DNA of 64,000 bases from Sulfitobacter sp. (GCA_029252045.1 JAQXCD010000036.1:88773-152772); one strand, 5' to 3'. Counted from the stretch's first letter, positions 28,342 to 38,152 are shown. Made by a program: numbers and translations. Notes: a model not told the origin generated them from the sequence alone.

Positions 28342-28911
28342 ATGACTGATGTGCCCTTTTCCTGCGCTTGCGGCCAGATAAAGGGCACATTGCACCACGC
28401 CAGCCCCCGCGGCGGCACACATGCGGTTTGTTATTGCGCCAGTTGTCGCGCCGGGGAGGTCTATAGCGGCGCCCCCGATCCGGCCCCAGCGCCAGTGGGC
28501 ATCTTTCAAACATCTCCGCACCTGATGACGCTGACAACAGGCCATGACCAGCTGAGTGTCTTTTCCTTCGGGCCTAAGAACCTGCTCCGCTGGAAGGCTG
28601 ACTGCTGCGGCATGGCGATGTTCAACACGCCGCGCAATCCAAAGCTCTCGTTCATCGGTGTGCGTACAACTGCCATCCCTGACACAACCCCGATTGGCCC
28701 TGTTATCGCCAAAGGGTTTATCCCCGTTCCCGGCAAAAAATCACGTCATGAAAACCTGACAGCATTGTTGGTCATGGCAATCTGGCGGATGCTTAAAAGC
28801 CTTGTTACCGGCCGTTGGAAGGCCAACCCCCTGTTTGACACCGCTGCTGGAACACCACTTCACCCCGTCCTTGTAGTAAGCGCCGAAGAACGGGCAAAGC
28901 TACCGCTCTAA
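28342..28911 (+). CDS. DUF6151-like protein with Cys-rich zinc-binding pattern
   Basis: 189 aa. The start resembles Gfa-like glutathione-dependent formaldehyde-activating proteins: CACGQIKG (CxC), then CYCASCRAGE (CxC..C) and a later CCGMAMFNTP, all candidate zinc ligands. The middle lacks other Gfa features, so DUF6151 is the better fit. Function unknown. It begins 4 bases after phaZ and may be cotranscribed. The true start is the ATG at 28342, not the frame beginning inside phaZ. Confidence 0.75.
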   Translation: MTDVPFSCACGQIKGTLHHASPRGGTHAVCYCASCRAGEVYSGAPDPAPAPVGIFQTSPHLMTLTTGHDQLSVFSFGPKNLLRWKADCCGMAMFNTPRNPKLSFIGVRTTAIPDTTPIGPVIAKGFIPVPGKKSRHENLTALLVMAIWRMLKSLVTGRWKANPLFDTAAGTPLHPVLVVSAEERAKLPL

Positions 28912-29622
28912 CTATTGCAGAACGTAGGGTTGTTTCATCCAGCTGCGCAGCGCGGCGGTTGTCTCGTCCGGCTGCTCAAGTGTCGGCAAGTGGCCGGAAT
29001 TCTCCAGCACATGCAGGCGTGCGTAGGGGATCAACTCTGCCATAAACTCATGTCGCTTAACGGGACAAATGGTGTCGAAGGCGCCGCACATGATCAAGGC
29101 GGGCACCTTGCAACGGCGCAACGTGACTTGTTGGTCTTTGCGGCGCTGCATGGCACGGGCCTGACGGATATAAACCTCCGGCCCCAGCGTGCGCGCCATA
29201 TCCATCACCGGTGCCAGTACTTCGTTACGGTACGGCCCAGGGGCCAGCGTCGTCGGCTTGATCTCTTCACGGATCACCTCGTCCATCCGGCCCGAGCGGA
29301 CCTTGATAATCTGCGGTTCGCGGTTGGCGGCCACCACAGGGGTTTCGGCCAGCGGATGCGTGTCAATCAACGCGATCCGGCTGACGCGGTCCGGCGCGCG
29401 GCGCAGAATTTCCATCGCTACGACACCGCCCATCGACAGCCCTGCCAGCGCAAACCGTTTCGGCAGGATATCCAGCAGACTGGATGCAATTTCCTCGATG
29501 CGCTCTCCCATCGTCACGGGCGCCACCATCACGGCTGTATCGCACGACAATTCAGCGATTTGCGGCCCGAACAGCCGCGCATCACACATCATCCCCGGCA
29601 ATAGAACCAATGGCTCTTTCAT
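28912..29622 (-). CDS. Alpha/beta hydrolase
   Basis: 236 aa. Nucleophile elbow GLSMGG, preceded by LVLLPGMMCDARLF (oxyanion region); acidic residue in MCGAFDTICP and catalytic His in ENSGHLPTLEQP. It fits the large esterase/peroxidase-like family; substrate unknown. Stop abuts that of the convergent DUF6151 gene with no gap. Confidence 0.85.
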   Translation of the reverse strand: MKEPLVLLPGMMCDARLFGPQIAELSCDTAVMVAPVTMGERIEEIASSLLDILPKRFALAGLSMGGVVAMEILRRAPDRVSRIALIDTHPLAETPVVAANREPQIIKVRSGRMDEVIREEIKPTTLAPGPYRNEVLAPVMDMARTLGPEVYIRQARAMQRRKDQQVTLRRCKVPALIMCGAFDTICPVKRHEFMAELIPYARLHVLENSGHLPTLEQPDETTAALRSWMKQPYVLQ

Positions 29623-29688
29623 CGTGCTGTCTCACTCCGGTTGTCCCGCCCCCCGTGCATGCCGTGCTGCGGGCCTAGGCGCAAGCCC

Positions 29689-30315
29689 TCAGGGGGTGAC
29701 TATCCCCCGCAATGGGGGGAAATCCGCGTATCGGTTGGCACGGGTGGCGCGATCTTCGGCAGGGGTGTCACCTGCGCGCAGCAGCATCCCGCGCGGGGCG
29801 ATGTAGCTGCTGATGGTGCGCAAAGGCACAGGCCGCCAGACCAGATTAAACGCGGCGAGCTTCGGAAAGAACCACATTTCGGAATAGGGCAGATGGTCAT
29901 GCACCCACCACGCCAGATCCCGCCAGTCGCGCCCCTGCTCGTATTGATCGGCAAACCACGGGATCACCAAAGACGTCCCGGCGATGGGACGGTCGGGATA
30001 ATCCCAGATGTGACACTCGATCGGATTGTCGCTGCGCGCGCAATTGAGGTTGTTTTCGTTCCCGTAGGTGTTCAGCGCGGCGGAGCGGTAACCCGAGCGG
30101 ATAGCGATACGGCCAAAGGTTTCCTCCAGCGGGTCCAACAGTTCCTCGCACAGGCGGCGCCCGTGTCTGATTGCCTGATCGGGGTCGTCGGGCACATTGG
30201 GAATACCGTGAAACGCGCTGATCTCGCTCATCAGGAAGTCACGCATGTAGAAGTGTTTGGACAGGCGCATGCGGCCAAAGTTCTCAAGACCGCGCATGCT
30301 GGCCGGTTTGCGCAT
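29689..30315 (-). CDS. Conserved protein with peptidase M15-like segment
   Basis: 208 aa. RLSKHFYMRDFLMSEISA and PLEETFGRIAIRSGYRS resemble the D-Ala-D-Ala carboxypeptidase-like (M15_3) fold, where SGYRS precedes the metal-binding region. H and D residues follow (NPIECHIWDYPD). The C-terminal half (WWVHDHLPYSEMWFFPKLAAFNL) is specific to a group of roseobacter proteins. No signal peptide. Start ATG 30315 overlaps the VOC stop. Activity unproven. Confidence 0.6.
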   Translation of the reverse strand: MRKPASMRGLENFGRMRLSKHFYMRDFLMSEISAFHGIPNVPDDPDQAIRHGRRLCEELLDPLEETFGRIAIRSGYRSAALNTYGNENNLNCARSDNPIECHIWDYPDRPIAGTSLVIPWFADQYEQGRDWRDLAWWVHDHLPYSEMWFFPKLAAFNLVWRPVPLRTISSYIAPRGMLLRAGDTPAEDRATRANRYADFPPLRGIVTP

Positions 30316-30740
30316 CAATAACCGTTCCAGCGGAAGGCACCATCCGTGTTCAACGGCGAGAAGGGATTGTGTGCCACTTCCGAGATGTTGCCCTCGGGGT
30401 CGGCGAAATAGCCGTGATGCCCGCCCCAGAATACATCTGCCGCGGGTTTGAGGATACGCCCGCCAGCCGCTTTGACCTTCTCAAGCAGGGGGGCGACCTC
30501 GTCTTTGTTCCGGACATTATACCCCAGCGTGCTCGCACCGCGCCCCAGCGCCTCCACCGGCAGGCCGATGTCCTCGGCCAGTTTTTCCAGCGGATAGAGG
30601 CCCAGCGTCTGACCGATCAGGTCAAACGCCACAATACCGTCTTCCGATTCAACACGGGTCCAACCCAGCACCTCATAGAATTCCGCGGTAGCCGCCATAT
30701 CACGCACACCAAGGGTGATATGGCTGATCCGGTTCTCCAT
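30315..30740 (-). CDS. VOC (glyoxalase/bleomycin-resistance) family protein
   Basis: 141 aa with two beta-alpha-beta-beta-beta repeats: ISHITLGVRDMAATAEFYEVLGW and, in the second half, GRILKPAADVFWGGHHGYFADPEGN. Metal-type residues are H in the first strand and E in GNISEVAHNP. Function unassigned. It is coupled to the hydrolase upstream (stop and start share a base) and to the M15-like gene downstream. Confidence 0.85.
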   Translation of the reverse strand: MENRISHITLGVRDMAATAEFYEVLGWTRVESEDGIVAFDLIGQTLGLYPLEKLAEDIGLPVEALGRGASTLGYNVRNKDEVAPLLEKVKAAGGRILKPAADVFWGGHHGYFADPEGNISEVAHNPFSPLNTDGAFRWNGY

Positions 30741-31495
30741 CAATATTCCTCAACCAGTGAGGCCGCCTCGACCGCTTTTTCGATCAACTCCAGACAGTCG
30801 CGGGTAGAAAAGCGGTGATCAGCGTCTTTGACCAGTAGCAGCTGGCAATCCGTGCTGGCGATATGATCCAGCAGGCGCGTTGCGGTCGCTACGCTGACTG
30901 CCGTGTCTGCCGTGCCTTGCAGCATCCGCACGCGAAACGGCAGCTCCAGCGGGTCGCGCAATACCAGATGATTACGCCCGTCCTCGACCATGCGTTTGGT
31001 CACGATGTAGGGGTCCATATAGTCTGATGCCAGCTCCACCTGCCCCGCCTTCTCCAGCTCGGCCTTTTGCGCCGCGTCAAAGCGGGCAAACCAACCGTCT
31101 TCAGTAAAATCGGGTGAGGCCGCGATGGTGACCAGCCCGCTGACCCGCTCGGGTCGTGCGCGTGCCAACAGCAGCGACTGCCATCCGCCCATGCTGGACC
31201 CCACAGCCACAATCGGCCCTTCGGTCAACGTATCAATGACCGCCAGCGTATCCTCGTGCCAGTCGCCGATGCAGCCCTCCTCGAAGGTGCCCGAGGATTG
31301 GCCGTGGCCGGAATAGTCGAACCGCAGGAATGCCCGGCCCTTCGCCTGCGCCCAATCCTCAAGGTGCACAGCCTTGGTGCCCTGCATGTCGGACTTCAAC
31401 CCGCCGAGAAAAACCACACAAGGCCCCTCGCCTTCGGAATAATGATAGGCAATGCGGCGGCCCTGCGCCGTATCCAGATACGTCGGTTCGGTCAT
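30740..31495 (-). CDS. Alpha/beta hydrolase
   Basis: 251 aa. Nucleophile motif GSSMGGWQSLLLA, oxyanion loop VVFLGGLKSDMQGTKA, catalytic His in DADHRFSTRDCL and acidic partner in MLQGTADTAV. The DYSGHGQSSG motif is typical of ABHD10/BAAT-like esterases. It begins a four-gene leftward cluster with the VOC and M15-like genes. Confidence 0.87.
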   Translation of the reverse strand: MTEPTYLDTAQGRRIAYHYSEGEGPCVVFLGGLKSDMQGTKAVHLEDWAQAKGRAFLRFDYSGHGQSSGTFEEGCIGDWHEDTLAVIDTLTEGPIVAVGSSMGGWQSLLLARARPERVSGLVTIAASPDFTEDGWFARFDAAQKAELEKAGQVELASDYMDPYIVTKRMVEDGRNHLVLRDPLELPFRVRMLQGTADTAVSVATATRLLDHIASTDCQLLLVKDADHRFSTRDCLELIEKAVEAASLVEEY

Positions 31496-31512
31496 TCTGT
31501 GTCTCCTTGCGT

Positions 31513-31743
31513 CTAGCCGCCGATATAGGGGTCTTTGTTGGGGCGGAAGAAAATCTTTTGATTGTGCAGACGTCCCAACAGATCGTCGATATCGCGGATC
31601 GGGTCATTTTTGTCGTCATGGGGCAGCAATGCGATGGCATCTTCACGGCCCAGCGACAGATCGCGCTTTACCACGCTGAGGGCGGCTTCGATCAGTTCAA
31701 TATCACTGAGGGTGAGGTCGAAATTCCGGTTATACTTGGACAT
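31513..31743 (-). CDS. Small conserved protein (76 aa), unknown function
   Basis: Starts at the ATG at 31743 with AAAGG upstream; the longer open frame covers antisense sequence of the MFS gene. It is highly charged with no signal or membrane segment: NFDLTLSDIELIEAALSVVK then DLLGRLHNQKIFFRPNKDP. I recognise the general look of a small roseobacter conserved protein but no named family. It leads the leftward hydrolase cluster, 17 bases before it. Confidence 0.7.
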   Translation of the reverse strand: MSKYNRNFDLTLSDIELIEAALSVVKRDLSLGREDAIALLPHDDKNDPIRDIDDLLGRLHNQKIFFRPNKDPYIGG

Positions 31744-31894
31744 TGGCGGACCTTTCATGGTTGCGATGATAGTGCCGCAGCTACACGCAGTGTACAACAG
31801 CTGCCTTGGCGTGCTTGCGATTTGCCGCAACGGCACAGTGCGGGCTGACGGCCAGACACTTGCGGCGTTAAGCATCGGTGCTAAAGCTGATCCC

Positions 31895-33070
31895 ATGAAT
31901 ACAACACCCCCAGATCGCCTGCTGATCCCCGCCCTCTCTGCCTGTAACTTTGTCATTGGTGTCGGCGCATTTGGCATCATCGGTCTGGTCGAGCCTTTGG
32001 GCGCGGATATGAGCCTGAGCACGGTCCAGACCGGCCAGCTGCTCACCGTTTATGCAATCGCCTACGCGGTCCTGTCACCGTTGCTGGTGGCCTATTCCGG
32101 TCAGGTCGGGCGGCGGCGTATTATGACTGCGGGTTTTGCGCTGTTTGCTGTGGCGGCTTTGGTTTCGGCCCTGGCCCCGAACATCGCGACCCTGAATGCC
32201 GCGCGCATTGTTGCGGCGGCGGGTGCAGGTATCTTCACCCCCCTCTCTGCTGCGGTCGCGGCCAACCTGACGCCCGAGAACCAGCGCGCCAAGGTTCTGG
32301 CTGCCGTCTTCTTCGGCTTCACCATGAGTCAGGTCGCAGGCGTGCCTGCAAGCAGCTGGATTGCCTATACCTTTGGCTGGCGTTGGGCGTTTGGCATGGT
32401 GTTTGCGCTGACGCTGCCCTGTATCTGGCTGATCTGGACGCGGGTGCCTGTGGGTTTGCGCTTTCAACCCGTCGGCATGCGCGACCTGCGCGATGTGATA
32501 GGCGACGGCCGCCTGATGCTGGCCATCGGGTTTACGGCGACCTTCATCGGCTCCCAATACGTTCTGTTCACCTATATTGCGCCCCTACTGAGTGCGACTA
32601 TGGGCTTTGGTCGCGATGGTATTGCACTGGTGCTTATGATCTCCGGCTTCGGGGCTGTGGCGGGAAACATTATGGGCGGCTATTTGTCGGACCGGTTGGG
32701 GTGGCGCATCACGCTCACCGGTTTGTGCATCGCGCAGATGTGCCTGATGCCCGCGTTTTCCCTGCTTCCGGTCGGGCAAGCCATGCTGTTCGGGCTGGTC
32801 TTCCTCTGGGCGATGGGCAGTTGGTCCTTTATGGCCGCACAGCAAACACGCCTGATCAACCTTGCGGGCCACCGTGCGCCTGTGGTGCTGGCGCTAAATG
32901 CCGCCGCTATCTATGTGGGTGCGGCAATCGGGTCTGGCGTGGGGGCTGCGATGATCCTCGGCTACGGCATCCTTTCGCTGGGCATTGGCGCAGGCATCGG
33001 GGCTGCCATCGCCTTGGCGCATTTGACACTTTCCGCACGCTTCACACCTTTGGCGCCGCCGCCCTCTTGA
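31895..33070 (+). CDS. MFS transporter
   Basis: Twelve-helix major facilitator protein (391 aa from the ATG at 31895). The loop 2-3 motif is YSGQVGRRRIMTAG; repeat motif in the second half is GGYLSDRLGWR. It resembles drug/arabinose exporters of the DHA1 group. Substrate unknown. The longer open frame from 31562 runs through the divergent small gene and is not used. Confidence 0.88.
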   Translation: MNTTPPDRLLIPALSACNFVIGVGAFGIIGLVEPLGADMSLSTVQTGQLLTVYAIAYAVLSPLLVAYSGQVGRRRIMTAGFALFAVAALVSALAPNIATLNAARIVAAAGAGIFTPLSAAVAANLTPENQRAKVLAAVFFGFTMSQVAGVPASSWIAYTFGWRWAFGMVFALTLPCIWLIWTRVPVGLRFQPVGMRDLRDVIGDGRLMLAIGFTATFIGSQYVLFTYIAPLLSATMGFGRDGIALVLMISGFGAVAGNIMGGYLSDRLGWRITLTGLCIAQMCLMPAFSLLPVGQAMLFGLVFLWAMGSWSFMAAQQTRLINLAGHRAPVVLALNAAAIYVGAAIGSGVGAAMILGYGILSLGIGAGIGAAIALAHLTLSARFTPLAPPPS

Positions 33071-33155
33071 CGCACAGCGCGCGTAGGGCCATTTAGCAGC
33101 GTACATAACCCGCAACCGGGCGTCTCGTAGGCGCCAAACTGACGAGGAGACCGAA

Positions 33156-35102
33156 ATGGTCCAGATCGCACTCACCCTTCCCGATGGCAATGCACGACAC
33201 TACGACGCAGGTATCACTGCGGGCGAGGTCGCAACCGACATCTCCACATCGCTGGGCAAAAAAGCCATTTCGGCAACTGTAAACGGCAAGCATTATGATC
33301 TGGCATGGCCGATCACGGCTGATTCCAGCATCGCCATCCACACCATGGCGGACGAGGATCAGGCGAACGAGCTGGTGCGCCACGATCTGGCACACGTCAT
33401 GGCGCGCGCTGTCCAGGCCATCTGGCCCGAGACCAAAGTCACCATTGGCCCCGTGATCAAAGACGGCTGGTATTATGACTTTGACCGCAAGGAGTCCTTT
33501 ACCCCCGAAGACCTCGCGCTGATCGAAAAGAAGATGAAAGAGATCATCAACGCCCGTGATCCCGTCCGCACCGAGGTCTGGGACCGTCCGCGCGCGATCA
33601 AACATTACGAGGACTTGGGCGAGCCCTACAAGGTCGAGCTGATCGAGGCAATTCCGGGCGACGAACCGCTGCGCATGTACTGGCATGGCGACTGGCAGGA
33701 CCTGTGCCGTGGTCCGCACCTGCAACATACAGGCCAGCTGCCGAGTGATGCGTTCAAGCTGATGTCGATTGCCGGTGCCTACTGGCGCGGCGACAGCACC
33801 CGCCCCATGTTACAGCGTATCTACGGCGTGGCCTTTACCGGCAAGGAAAAGCTGCGCGCGCATCTGAACATGCTGGAGGAAGCCGCGAAACGTGACCACC
33901 GCAAGCTGGGCCGCGAGATGGACCTGTTCCACATGCAGGAAGAAGCCCCCGGTCAGGTGTTCTGGCACCCTAACGGCTGGACCATCTACACCGAGCTGCA
34001 AGACTATATGCGCCGCCGCCAGCGTGCCGACGGCTATGTTGAGGTGAACACACCGCAGGTGGTGAACCGCAAGCTGTGGGAGGCCTCTGGTCACTGGGAA
34101 AGCTATCAGGAAAACATGTTTATCGTCGAAGTGGACGAAGAACACGCACGCGAAAAGACCATCAACGCGCTGAAACCGATGAACTGCCCCTGCCATGTGC
34201 AGATTTTCAACAGCGGGCTGAAATCTTACCGCGACCTGCCCCTTCGCATGGCTGAATTCGGTTCGTGCAACCGTTATGAACCATCAGGTGCGCTGCACGG
34301 TATCATGCGTGTGCGCGGCTTTACCCAAGACGATGGCCACATCTTCTGCACCGAAGACCAGATTGAGGCCGAGACAAAGAAGTTCATCGAATTCCTGTCG
34401 AAAATCTATGCCGAGCTGGGCTTTAACAACTGGTCGATCAAACTGTCCACCCGCCCTGAAAAACGGGTTGGCTCAGATGAAAGCTGGGACATCGTTGAGG
34501 CCGCTTTGGGCAACGCCTGTAAGGCTGCGGGTTATGAGTACATTCTCAACCCCGGTGAAGGTGCATTCTATGGCCCCAAGCTGGAGTTTGTGCTGACCGA
34601 TGCCATTGGCCGTGACTGGCAGTGTGGCACCTTGCAGGTAGACCCGAACATCCCCGAGCGGCTGGGCGCACAGTTTGTCGGACAAGATGGGGCAAAACAT
34701 ACCCCCTACATGCTGCACCGTGCGACGCTTGGCAGTTTCGAGCGCTTCATCGGCATTCTGATCGAAGAGCACGCAGGCAAGCTGCCGTTCTGGCTGGCCC
34801 CGCGTCAGGTGGTGGTGGCTGCGATTACATCAGATTCCGATGCCTATGTGCTGGATGTGGTGGAGCAGCTGAAAGCCGCAGGCGTGCGCGCCGAAGCCGA
34901 CGTGCGCAACGAGAAGATCAACTACAAGGTGCGTGAGCATTCTGTCGGCAAGGTGCCTGTCATCCTTGCAGTTGGGGCGCGTGAGGTTGAGGAGCGGACT
35001 GTGTCCGTCCGCCGTCTGGGCGAAAAACAAACATCCGTACAGTCACTGGCCGATGTTACAGTCGCCCTGAAGATCGAAGCCACACCGCCAGACCTGCTGT
35101 AA
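33156..35102 (+). CDS. thrS: Threonine-tRNA ligase
   Basis: Class II aminoacyl-tRNA synthetase (648 aa, full length). Domain order: N-terminal TGS ([11 protein letters not shown]...), editing domain with [10 protein letters not shown] and the His/Cys site near [11 protein letters not shown], catalytic core with motif 2 ([15 protein letters not shown]) and zinc ligand in [10 protein letters not shown], and anticodon-binding tail ([13 protein letters not shown]...). A GC-rich hairpin follows. Confidence 0.97.
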   Translation: MVQIALTLPDGNARHYDAGITAGEVATDISTSLGKKAISATVNGKHYDLAWPITADSSIAIHTMADEDQANELVRHDLAHVMARAVQAIWPETKVTIGPVIKDGWYYDFDRKESFTPEDLALIEKKMKEIINARDPVRTEVWDRPRAIKHYEDLGEPYKVELIEAIPGDEPLRMYWHGDWQDLCRGPHLQHTGQLPSDAFKLMSIAGAYWRGDSTRPMLQRIYGVAFTGKEKLRAHLNMLEEAAKRDHRKLGREMDLFHMQEEAPGQVFWHPNGWTIYTELQDYMRRRQRADGYVEVNTPQVVNRKLWEASGHWESYQENMFIVEVDEEHAREKTINALKPMNCPCHVQIFNSGLKSYRDLPLRMAEFGSCNRYEPSGALHGIMRVRGFTQDDGHIFCTEDQIEAETKKFIEFLSKIYAELGFNNWSIKLSTRPEKRVGSDESWDIVEAALGNACKAAGYEYILNPGEGAFYGPKLEFVLTDAIGRDWQCGTLQVDPNIPERLGAQFVGQDGAKHTPYMLHRATLGSFERFIGILIEEHAGKLPFWLAPRQVVVAAITSDSDAYVLDVVEQLKAAGVRAEADVRNEKINYKVREHSVGKVPVILAVGAREVEERTVSVRRLGEKQTSVQSLADVTVALKIEATPPDLL

Positions 35103-35111
35103 CAATTGGCG

Positions 35112-35140
35112 CAATCGGGAGGAGCAAAGCCCCCCGATTG
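35112..35140 (+). terminator. Probable terminator after thrS
   Basis: CAATCGGG / CCCGATTG stem, extended by further G-C pairs towards the loop, 9 bases after the thrS stop. The T-rich tail is weak (TTACAAT), so efficiency is uncertain. Confidence 0.5.
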
Positions 35141-35306
35141 TTACAATATCCTTCAAGAACTGCCAAAATGACGGGTTTTCGCCCCAATTCCCTGCGATTT
35201 CCCTGACACAGCCGTTACACACCAGGTCGTGAGTAGATTTCACACGATTGCCCTGTTTAACTAGGTCTACCGCTACTGACATGATTTCACTCAAAGGAGA
35301 AACCTG

Positions 35307-35609
35307 ATGTCTACAACAATGAAAACCCTCGCCATTGCCGGTGTTATTGCTGCCTCCATGGGCGGTGTTGCCACCACAGCTGATGCTGCATCCAAAGAGA
35401 AGTGCTATGGCGTATCGCTGGCAGGCGCCAATGATTGCGCCGCCGGTCCCGGGACCACATGCGCAGGCACATCCGTCACCGATTATCAGGGCAACGCCTG
35501 GACATTGGTAGACGCAGGCACATGCGCCAGCATCGAGCTGCCCGCAATGGCGGACGGCACAGCGCGCAAAGGCTCGCTGGAAGCACAAGAGCGCAATCTG
35601 CCCGCGTAA
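35307..35609 (+). CDS. bufA: DUF2282 precursor peptide, bufferin type (BufA1-like)
   Basis: 100-aa secreted precursor. Signal peptide ([20 protein letters not shown] ... ATTADA, cut near residue 27) followed by the four-cysteine DUF2282 core: KCYGVSLAG (C33), NDCAAG (C44), TTCAG (C52) and AGTC (C73). In the recently described bufferins, the MNIO enzyme converts core cysteines to thiooxazoles and the product binds copper in the periplasm. The three genes that define the system (MNIO, DUF2063, DoxX) follow directly, which supports the same role here. AAAGGAGAAACCTG precedes the ATG. Confidence 0.9.
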   Translation: MSTTMKTLAIAGVIAASMGGVATTADAASKEKCYGVSLAGANDCAAGPGTTCAGTSVTDYQGNAWTLVDAGTCASIELPAMADGTARKGSLEAQERNLPA

Positions 35610-35616
35610 ACAACAC

Positions 35617-35647
35617 GGCGGGCCTGCGCACTGCGCATGGGCCCGCC
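35617..35647 (+). promoter_or_regulatory. Strong hairpin between precursor and enzyme genes
   Basis: GGCGGGCC / GGCCCGCC outer stem with an inner TGCGCA / TGCGCA pairing, 7 bases after the precursor stop and 30 bases before bufB. It lacks a T-run. It probably lowers read-through or protects the precursor mRNA so that precursor exceeds enzyme. Confidence 0.6.
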
Positions 35648-35677
35648 ACCCCTTCCCGTTCTACGGAGTGTATTGAT

Positions 35678-36538
35678 ATGTTTGACCAATCCTCCCATGC
35701 CAGACATCTGCTAAATGGCGTTGGTGTCGGCTATAAACCCCAACATTTCATGGATATCCTCGCTGCGCCCGGCCCGGTTGAATGGATCGAAGTGCACGCC
35801 GAGAACTATATGGGCGAAGGCGGCCGCCCGCATTCGCAATTGCGTGCCTTGTCTGAACGCTTTGCCCTGTCCGTCCACGGTGTTGGCCTGTCGATCGGCG
35901 GCGAGATGCCGCTGGACGCAGACCACCTGACCCGTCTGCGCGCCCTTCTGGATCGCACAAATCCTGCCAGCTTTTCCGAGCATCTGGCATGGTCCACCCA
36001 TGGTGCCGAATTCCTGAATGATCTGCTGCCCCTGCCCTATACCGAGGCGACCCTAACCCGCGTCGCTGACCACATCACCCAAGTCCAAGACACGCTTGGC
36101 CGCCAGATGTTGCTGGAAAACCCGTCCAGCTACCTCGCCTTTGCCGAAAGCACACTGTCCGAGACCGATTTTCTGGCGGCTCTCGTTGCGCGGACCGGCT
36201 GTGGCCTGTTGCTGGACGTGAACAACGTCTTCATCTCCGCCACCAATCTGGGCCTTAGCCCGACCGCCTATATTGACGCGTACCCGCTCGACGCTGTGGG
36301 TGAAGTCCATGTAGGAGGCCATGATGCGGATACCGATGACCACGGCGCGCCCTTGCTGATCGACAGCCACGGCGCACCTGTGGTTGATCCCGTCTGGGCG
36401 CTGCTCGATTATGCGCTGGCGCGCTCCGGCCCCAAGCCTGTGCTGGTCGAATGGGATACCGATGTGCCGGACTGGTCCATTCTGCGCGCCGAGGCGACAC
36501 GCGCAGCTTCGGCCCTTGCAACGCTACAGACCCGCTGA
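35678..36538 (+). CDS. bufB: MNIO family RiPP-modifying enzyme (DUF692, BufB-like)
   Basis: Multinuclear non-haem iron-dependent oxidase of the DUF692 family (286 aa from ATG 35678, with ACGGAG upstream). TIM-barrel metal ligands are visible: E38-VHAEN, H67 in VHGVG, E101-H102 in SEHLAW, E147-N148, D180-VNN, H211-VGGH215, H231 and E258-WD. These enzymes use iron and oxygen to rearrange cysteines of the DUF2282 peptide into thiooxazoles. It overlaps the DUF2063 gene by one base. Confidence 0.93.
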   Translation: MFDQSSHARHLLNGVGVGYKPQHFMDILAAPGPVEWIEVHAENYMGEGGRPHSQLRALSERFALSVHGVGLSIGGEMPLDADHLTRLRALLDRTNPASFSEHLAWSTHGAEFLNDLLPLPYTEATLTRVADHITQVQDTLGRQMLLENPSSYLAFAESTLSETDFLAALVARTGCGLLLDVNNVFISATNLGLSPTAYIDAYPLDAVGEVHVGGHDADTDDHGAPLLIDSHGAPVVDPVWALLDYALARSGPKPVLVEWDTDVPDWSILRAEATRAASALATLQTR

Positions 36539-37290
36539 TGTCTGTCACCCAGACCGAATTCCGCGCAGCCCTGCTGGACGCCAGCGTACCGGTTCCTGCC
36601 GGACTGCTGGACGGCGCAGGTGCACCCGCGGGCCGCCGCTATGCCGTTTACCGCAACAATGTCACCGTCTCGCTGATCGAGGCGATGAAGGTCGCCTTTC
36701 CCACGGTGCGTGCGCTGTTGGGAGAACAGAACTTCGACAGCCTCGTGCCGATGTTTGTGCGTGCCCACCCTCCGGCATCGCCTTTGATGATGCATTACGG
36801 TGTTGATTTTCCAGCGTTCTTAGAAGGTTTTGAACCTCTGGCCCATCTGGGATATCTCGGTGATGTTGCGCGCCTTGATCTGGCGATGCGCGCGTCCTAT
36901 CACGCGGCTGATGCAGCGCCTTTTGATGCACGCGCGCTGCATCAAGCACCCGAGGCGCTTGCCGTGATGCACCTCACCCGCGCGCCTGCCACCCGACTGC
37001 TACGCTCGCGCTGGCCGCTGTTTGATTTGTGGCGCAGGGCCACGCAGGTGGATGCACCTGCCCCCCGCGCACAGGGGCAGGCCGTACTGATCACCCGCCC
37101 CGAATTTGACCCTACGGTGCATCTGCTGCCCACGGGTGCCGCCACTTGGCTGATCGCGCTTGAGACGCAGAACATCGGCGAGGCGGTTGAGGCTGCAACA
37201 GCTGCCGCGCCCGACTTTGACTTTGCCGCAACCCTGACACTCGCGCTTCAATCCCAAACCTTCTGCACCCCCGAAAAGGACATAGCATGA
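36538..37290 (+). CDS. bufC: DUF2063 RiPP-maturation partner (BufC-like)
   Basis: 250 aa. N-terminal DUF2063 domain: [19 protein letters not shown], then [19 protein letters not shown] and [20 protein letters not shown]. In MNIO systems this protein binds the precursor and the DUF692 enzyme. Start ATG 36538 shares a base with the bufB stop (TGATG), and its own stop overlaps the DoxX start (ATGA), so the three proteins are translationally coupled. Confidence 0.9.
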   Translation: MSVTQTEFRAALLDASVPVPAGLLDGAGAPAGRRYAVYRNNVTVSLIEAMKVAFPTVRALLGEQNFDSLVPMFVRAHPPASPLMMHYGVDFPAFLEGFEPLAHLGYLGDVARLDLAMRASYHAADAAPFDARALHQAPEALAVMHLTRAPATRLLRSRWPLFDLWRRATQVDAPAPRAQGQAVLITRPEFDPTVHLLPTGAATWLIALETQNIGEAVEAATAAAPDFDFAATLTLALQSQTFCTPEKDIA

Positions 37291-37835
37291 CTGCACTACT
37301 TTCGCTTTACCGTTCGTTTACCGACACACTCGAGCGTGCAGACTGGCTGCTGCCCACCCTCGCCCGCCTTCTGTTTGCGGCGATCTTCCTGATGTATTTC
37401 TGGGTGTCGGGTCTGACCAAACTGAGCGACGGGATACTGGGCATTTTCTCGCCCTCCACAGGGGCTTACGTCCAGATTTTCCCGCGCATGATGGAGGCTG
37501 TGGGCTATGACGTTGAACAGTTCGGCCTGCTGACAAAGCTGTTTGTGCTGGCGGGGACTTGGGCGGAATTCATCCTGCCTGCGCTGATAGTGCTGGGGTT
37601 GTTCACGCGGCTGGCGGCACTGGGGATGATCGGTTTTGTTGCCCTGCAATCGCTGACCGATCTTTATGGACACGGCGGCTGGGACGACCCCAAAGTGCTG
37701 GGCGCGTGGTTTGACCGTTTCCCCGATGGGGTCATCATGGATCAACGCGCGCTGTGGGTTCTGCTGTTGCTGGTGCTGGTGATCAAGGGTGCAGGCCCGT
37801 TGTCGTTTGACCGCGCCCTGTCCCCGCGCCGCTAA
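37287..37835 (+). CDS. bufD: DoxX family membrane protein (BufD-like)
   Basis: 182-aa integral membrane protein with four hydrophobic segments ([67 protein letters not shown]). DoxX proteins are the usual fourth member of bufferin operons; their exact role is unsettled, with redox or quinone-linked help proposed. Stop overlaps that of the convergent ArsC-like gene. Confidence 0.88.
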   Translation: MTALLSLYRSFTDTLERADWLLPTLARLLFAAIFLMYFWVSGLTKLSDGILGIFSPSTGAYVQIFPRMMEAVGYDVEQFGLLTKLFVLAGTWAEFILPALIVLGLFTRLAALGMIGFVALQSLTDLYGHGGWDDPKVLGAWFDRFPDGVIMDQRALWVLLLLVLVIKGAGPLSFDRALSPRR

Positions 37836-38152
37836 GCTGTTGAAATCGCGTCCTGTGTGGCAGCGGTCCAGCCCAGATACATCGCATCGCCCGCTGTAAT
37901 CAGCGGGCGTTTCATCAAGGCGGGGTGCTTGGCGATCAGCGCCAGCGGCGGCAACGCCCGCTCCGCCTCCTCCAGCCCGCGCCAAGTGGTCGAGCGGGTG
38001 TTGAGAAGTGCATCGCCGAACTGCGCAAAGGCCTGCGCCATCACCGCCTCCGGCACACCATCCGCCCGCACGTCCACCAAGGTGGCATCCGGCAGAGCCT
38101 TGAGCGCTTTGCGGCAGGTGTCACAATTTTTGAGCCCGTAAAGGGTGATCAT
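37832..38152 (-). CDS. ArsC/Spx-like thioredoxin-fold protein
   Basis: 106 aa of the arsenate reductase/YffB family. Start LYGLKNCDTCRKALKAL carries the catalytic-type Cys pair; later LLNTRSTTWRGLE and KHPALMKRPLIT are the family's substrate-loop segments. Usually an uncharacterised thiol reductase rather than a true arsenate reductase when no ars genes are near. Its 3' half contains a hairpin that may end the convergent bufferin transcript. Confidence 0.85.
   Translation of the reverse strand: MITLYGLKNCDTCRKALKALPDATLVDVRADGVPEAVMAQAFAQFGDALLNTRSTTWRGLEEAERALPPLALIAKHPALMKRPLITAGDAMYLGWTAATQDAISTA
37888..37909 (+). terminator. Candidate terminator for the bufferin operon, inside the convergent gene
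   Basis: Perfect 9-bp stem CGCCCGCTG / CAGCGGGCG with loop TAAT followed by TTTC, 53 bases after the bufD stop. It overlaps coding sequence of the ArsC-like gene on the other strand, an economical arrangement for convergent genes. The T-tract is short. Confidence 0.45.
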
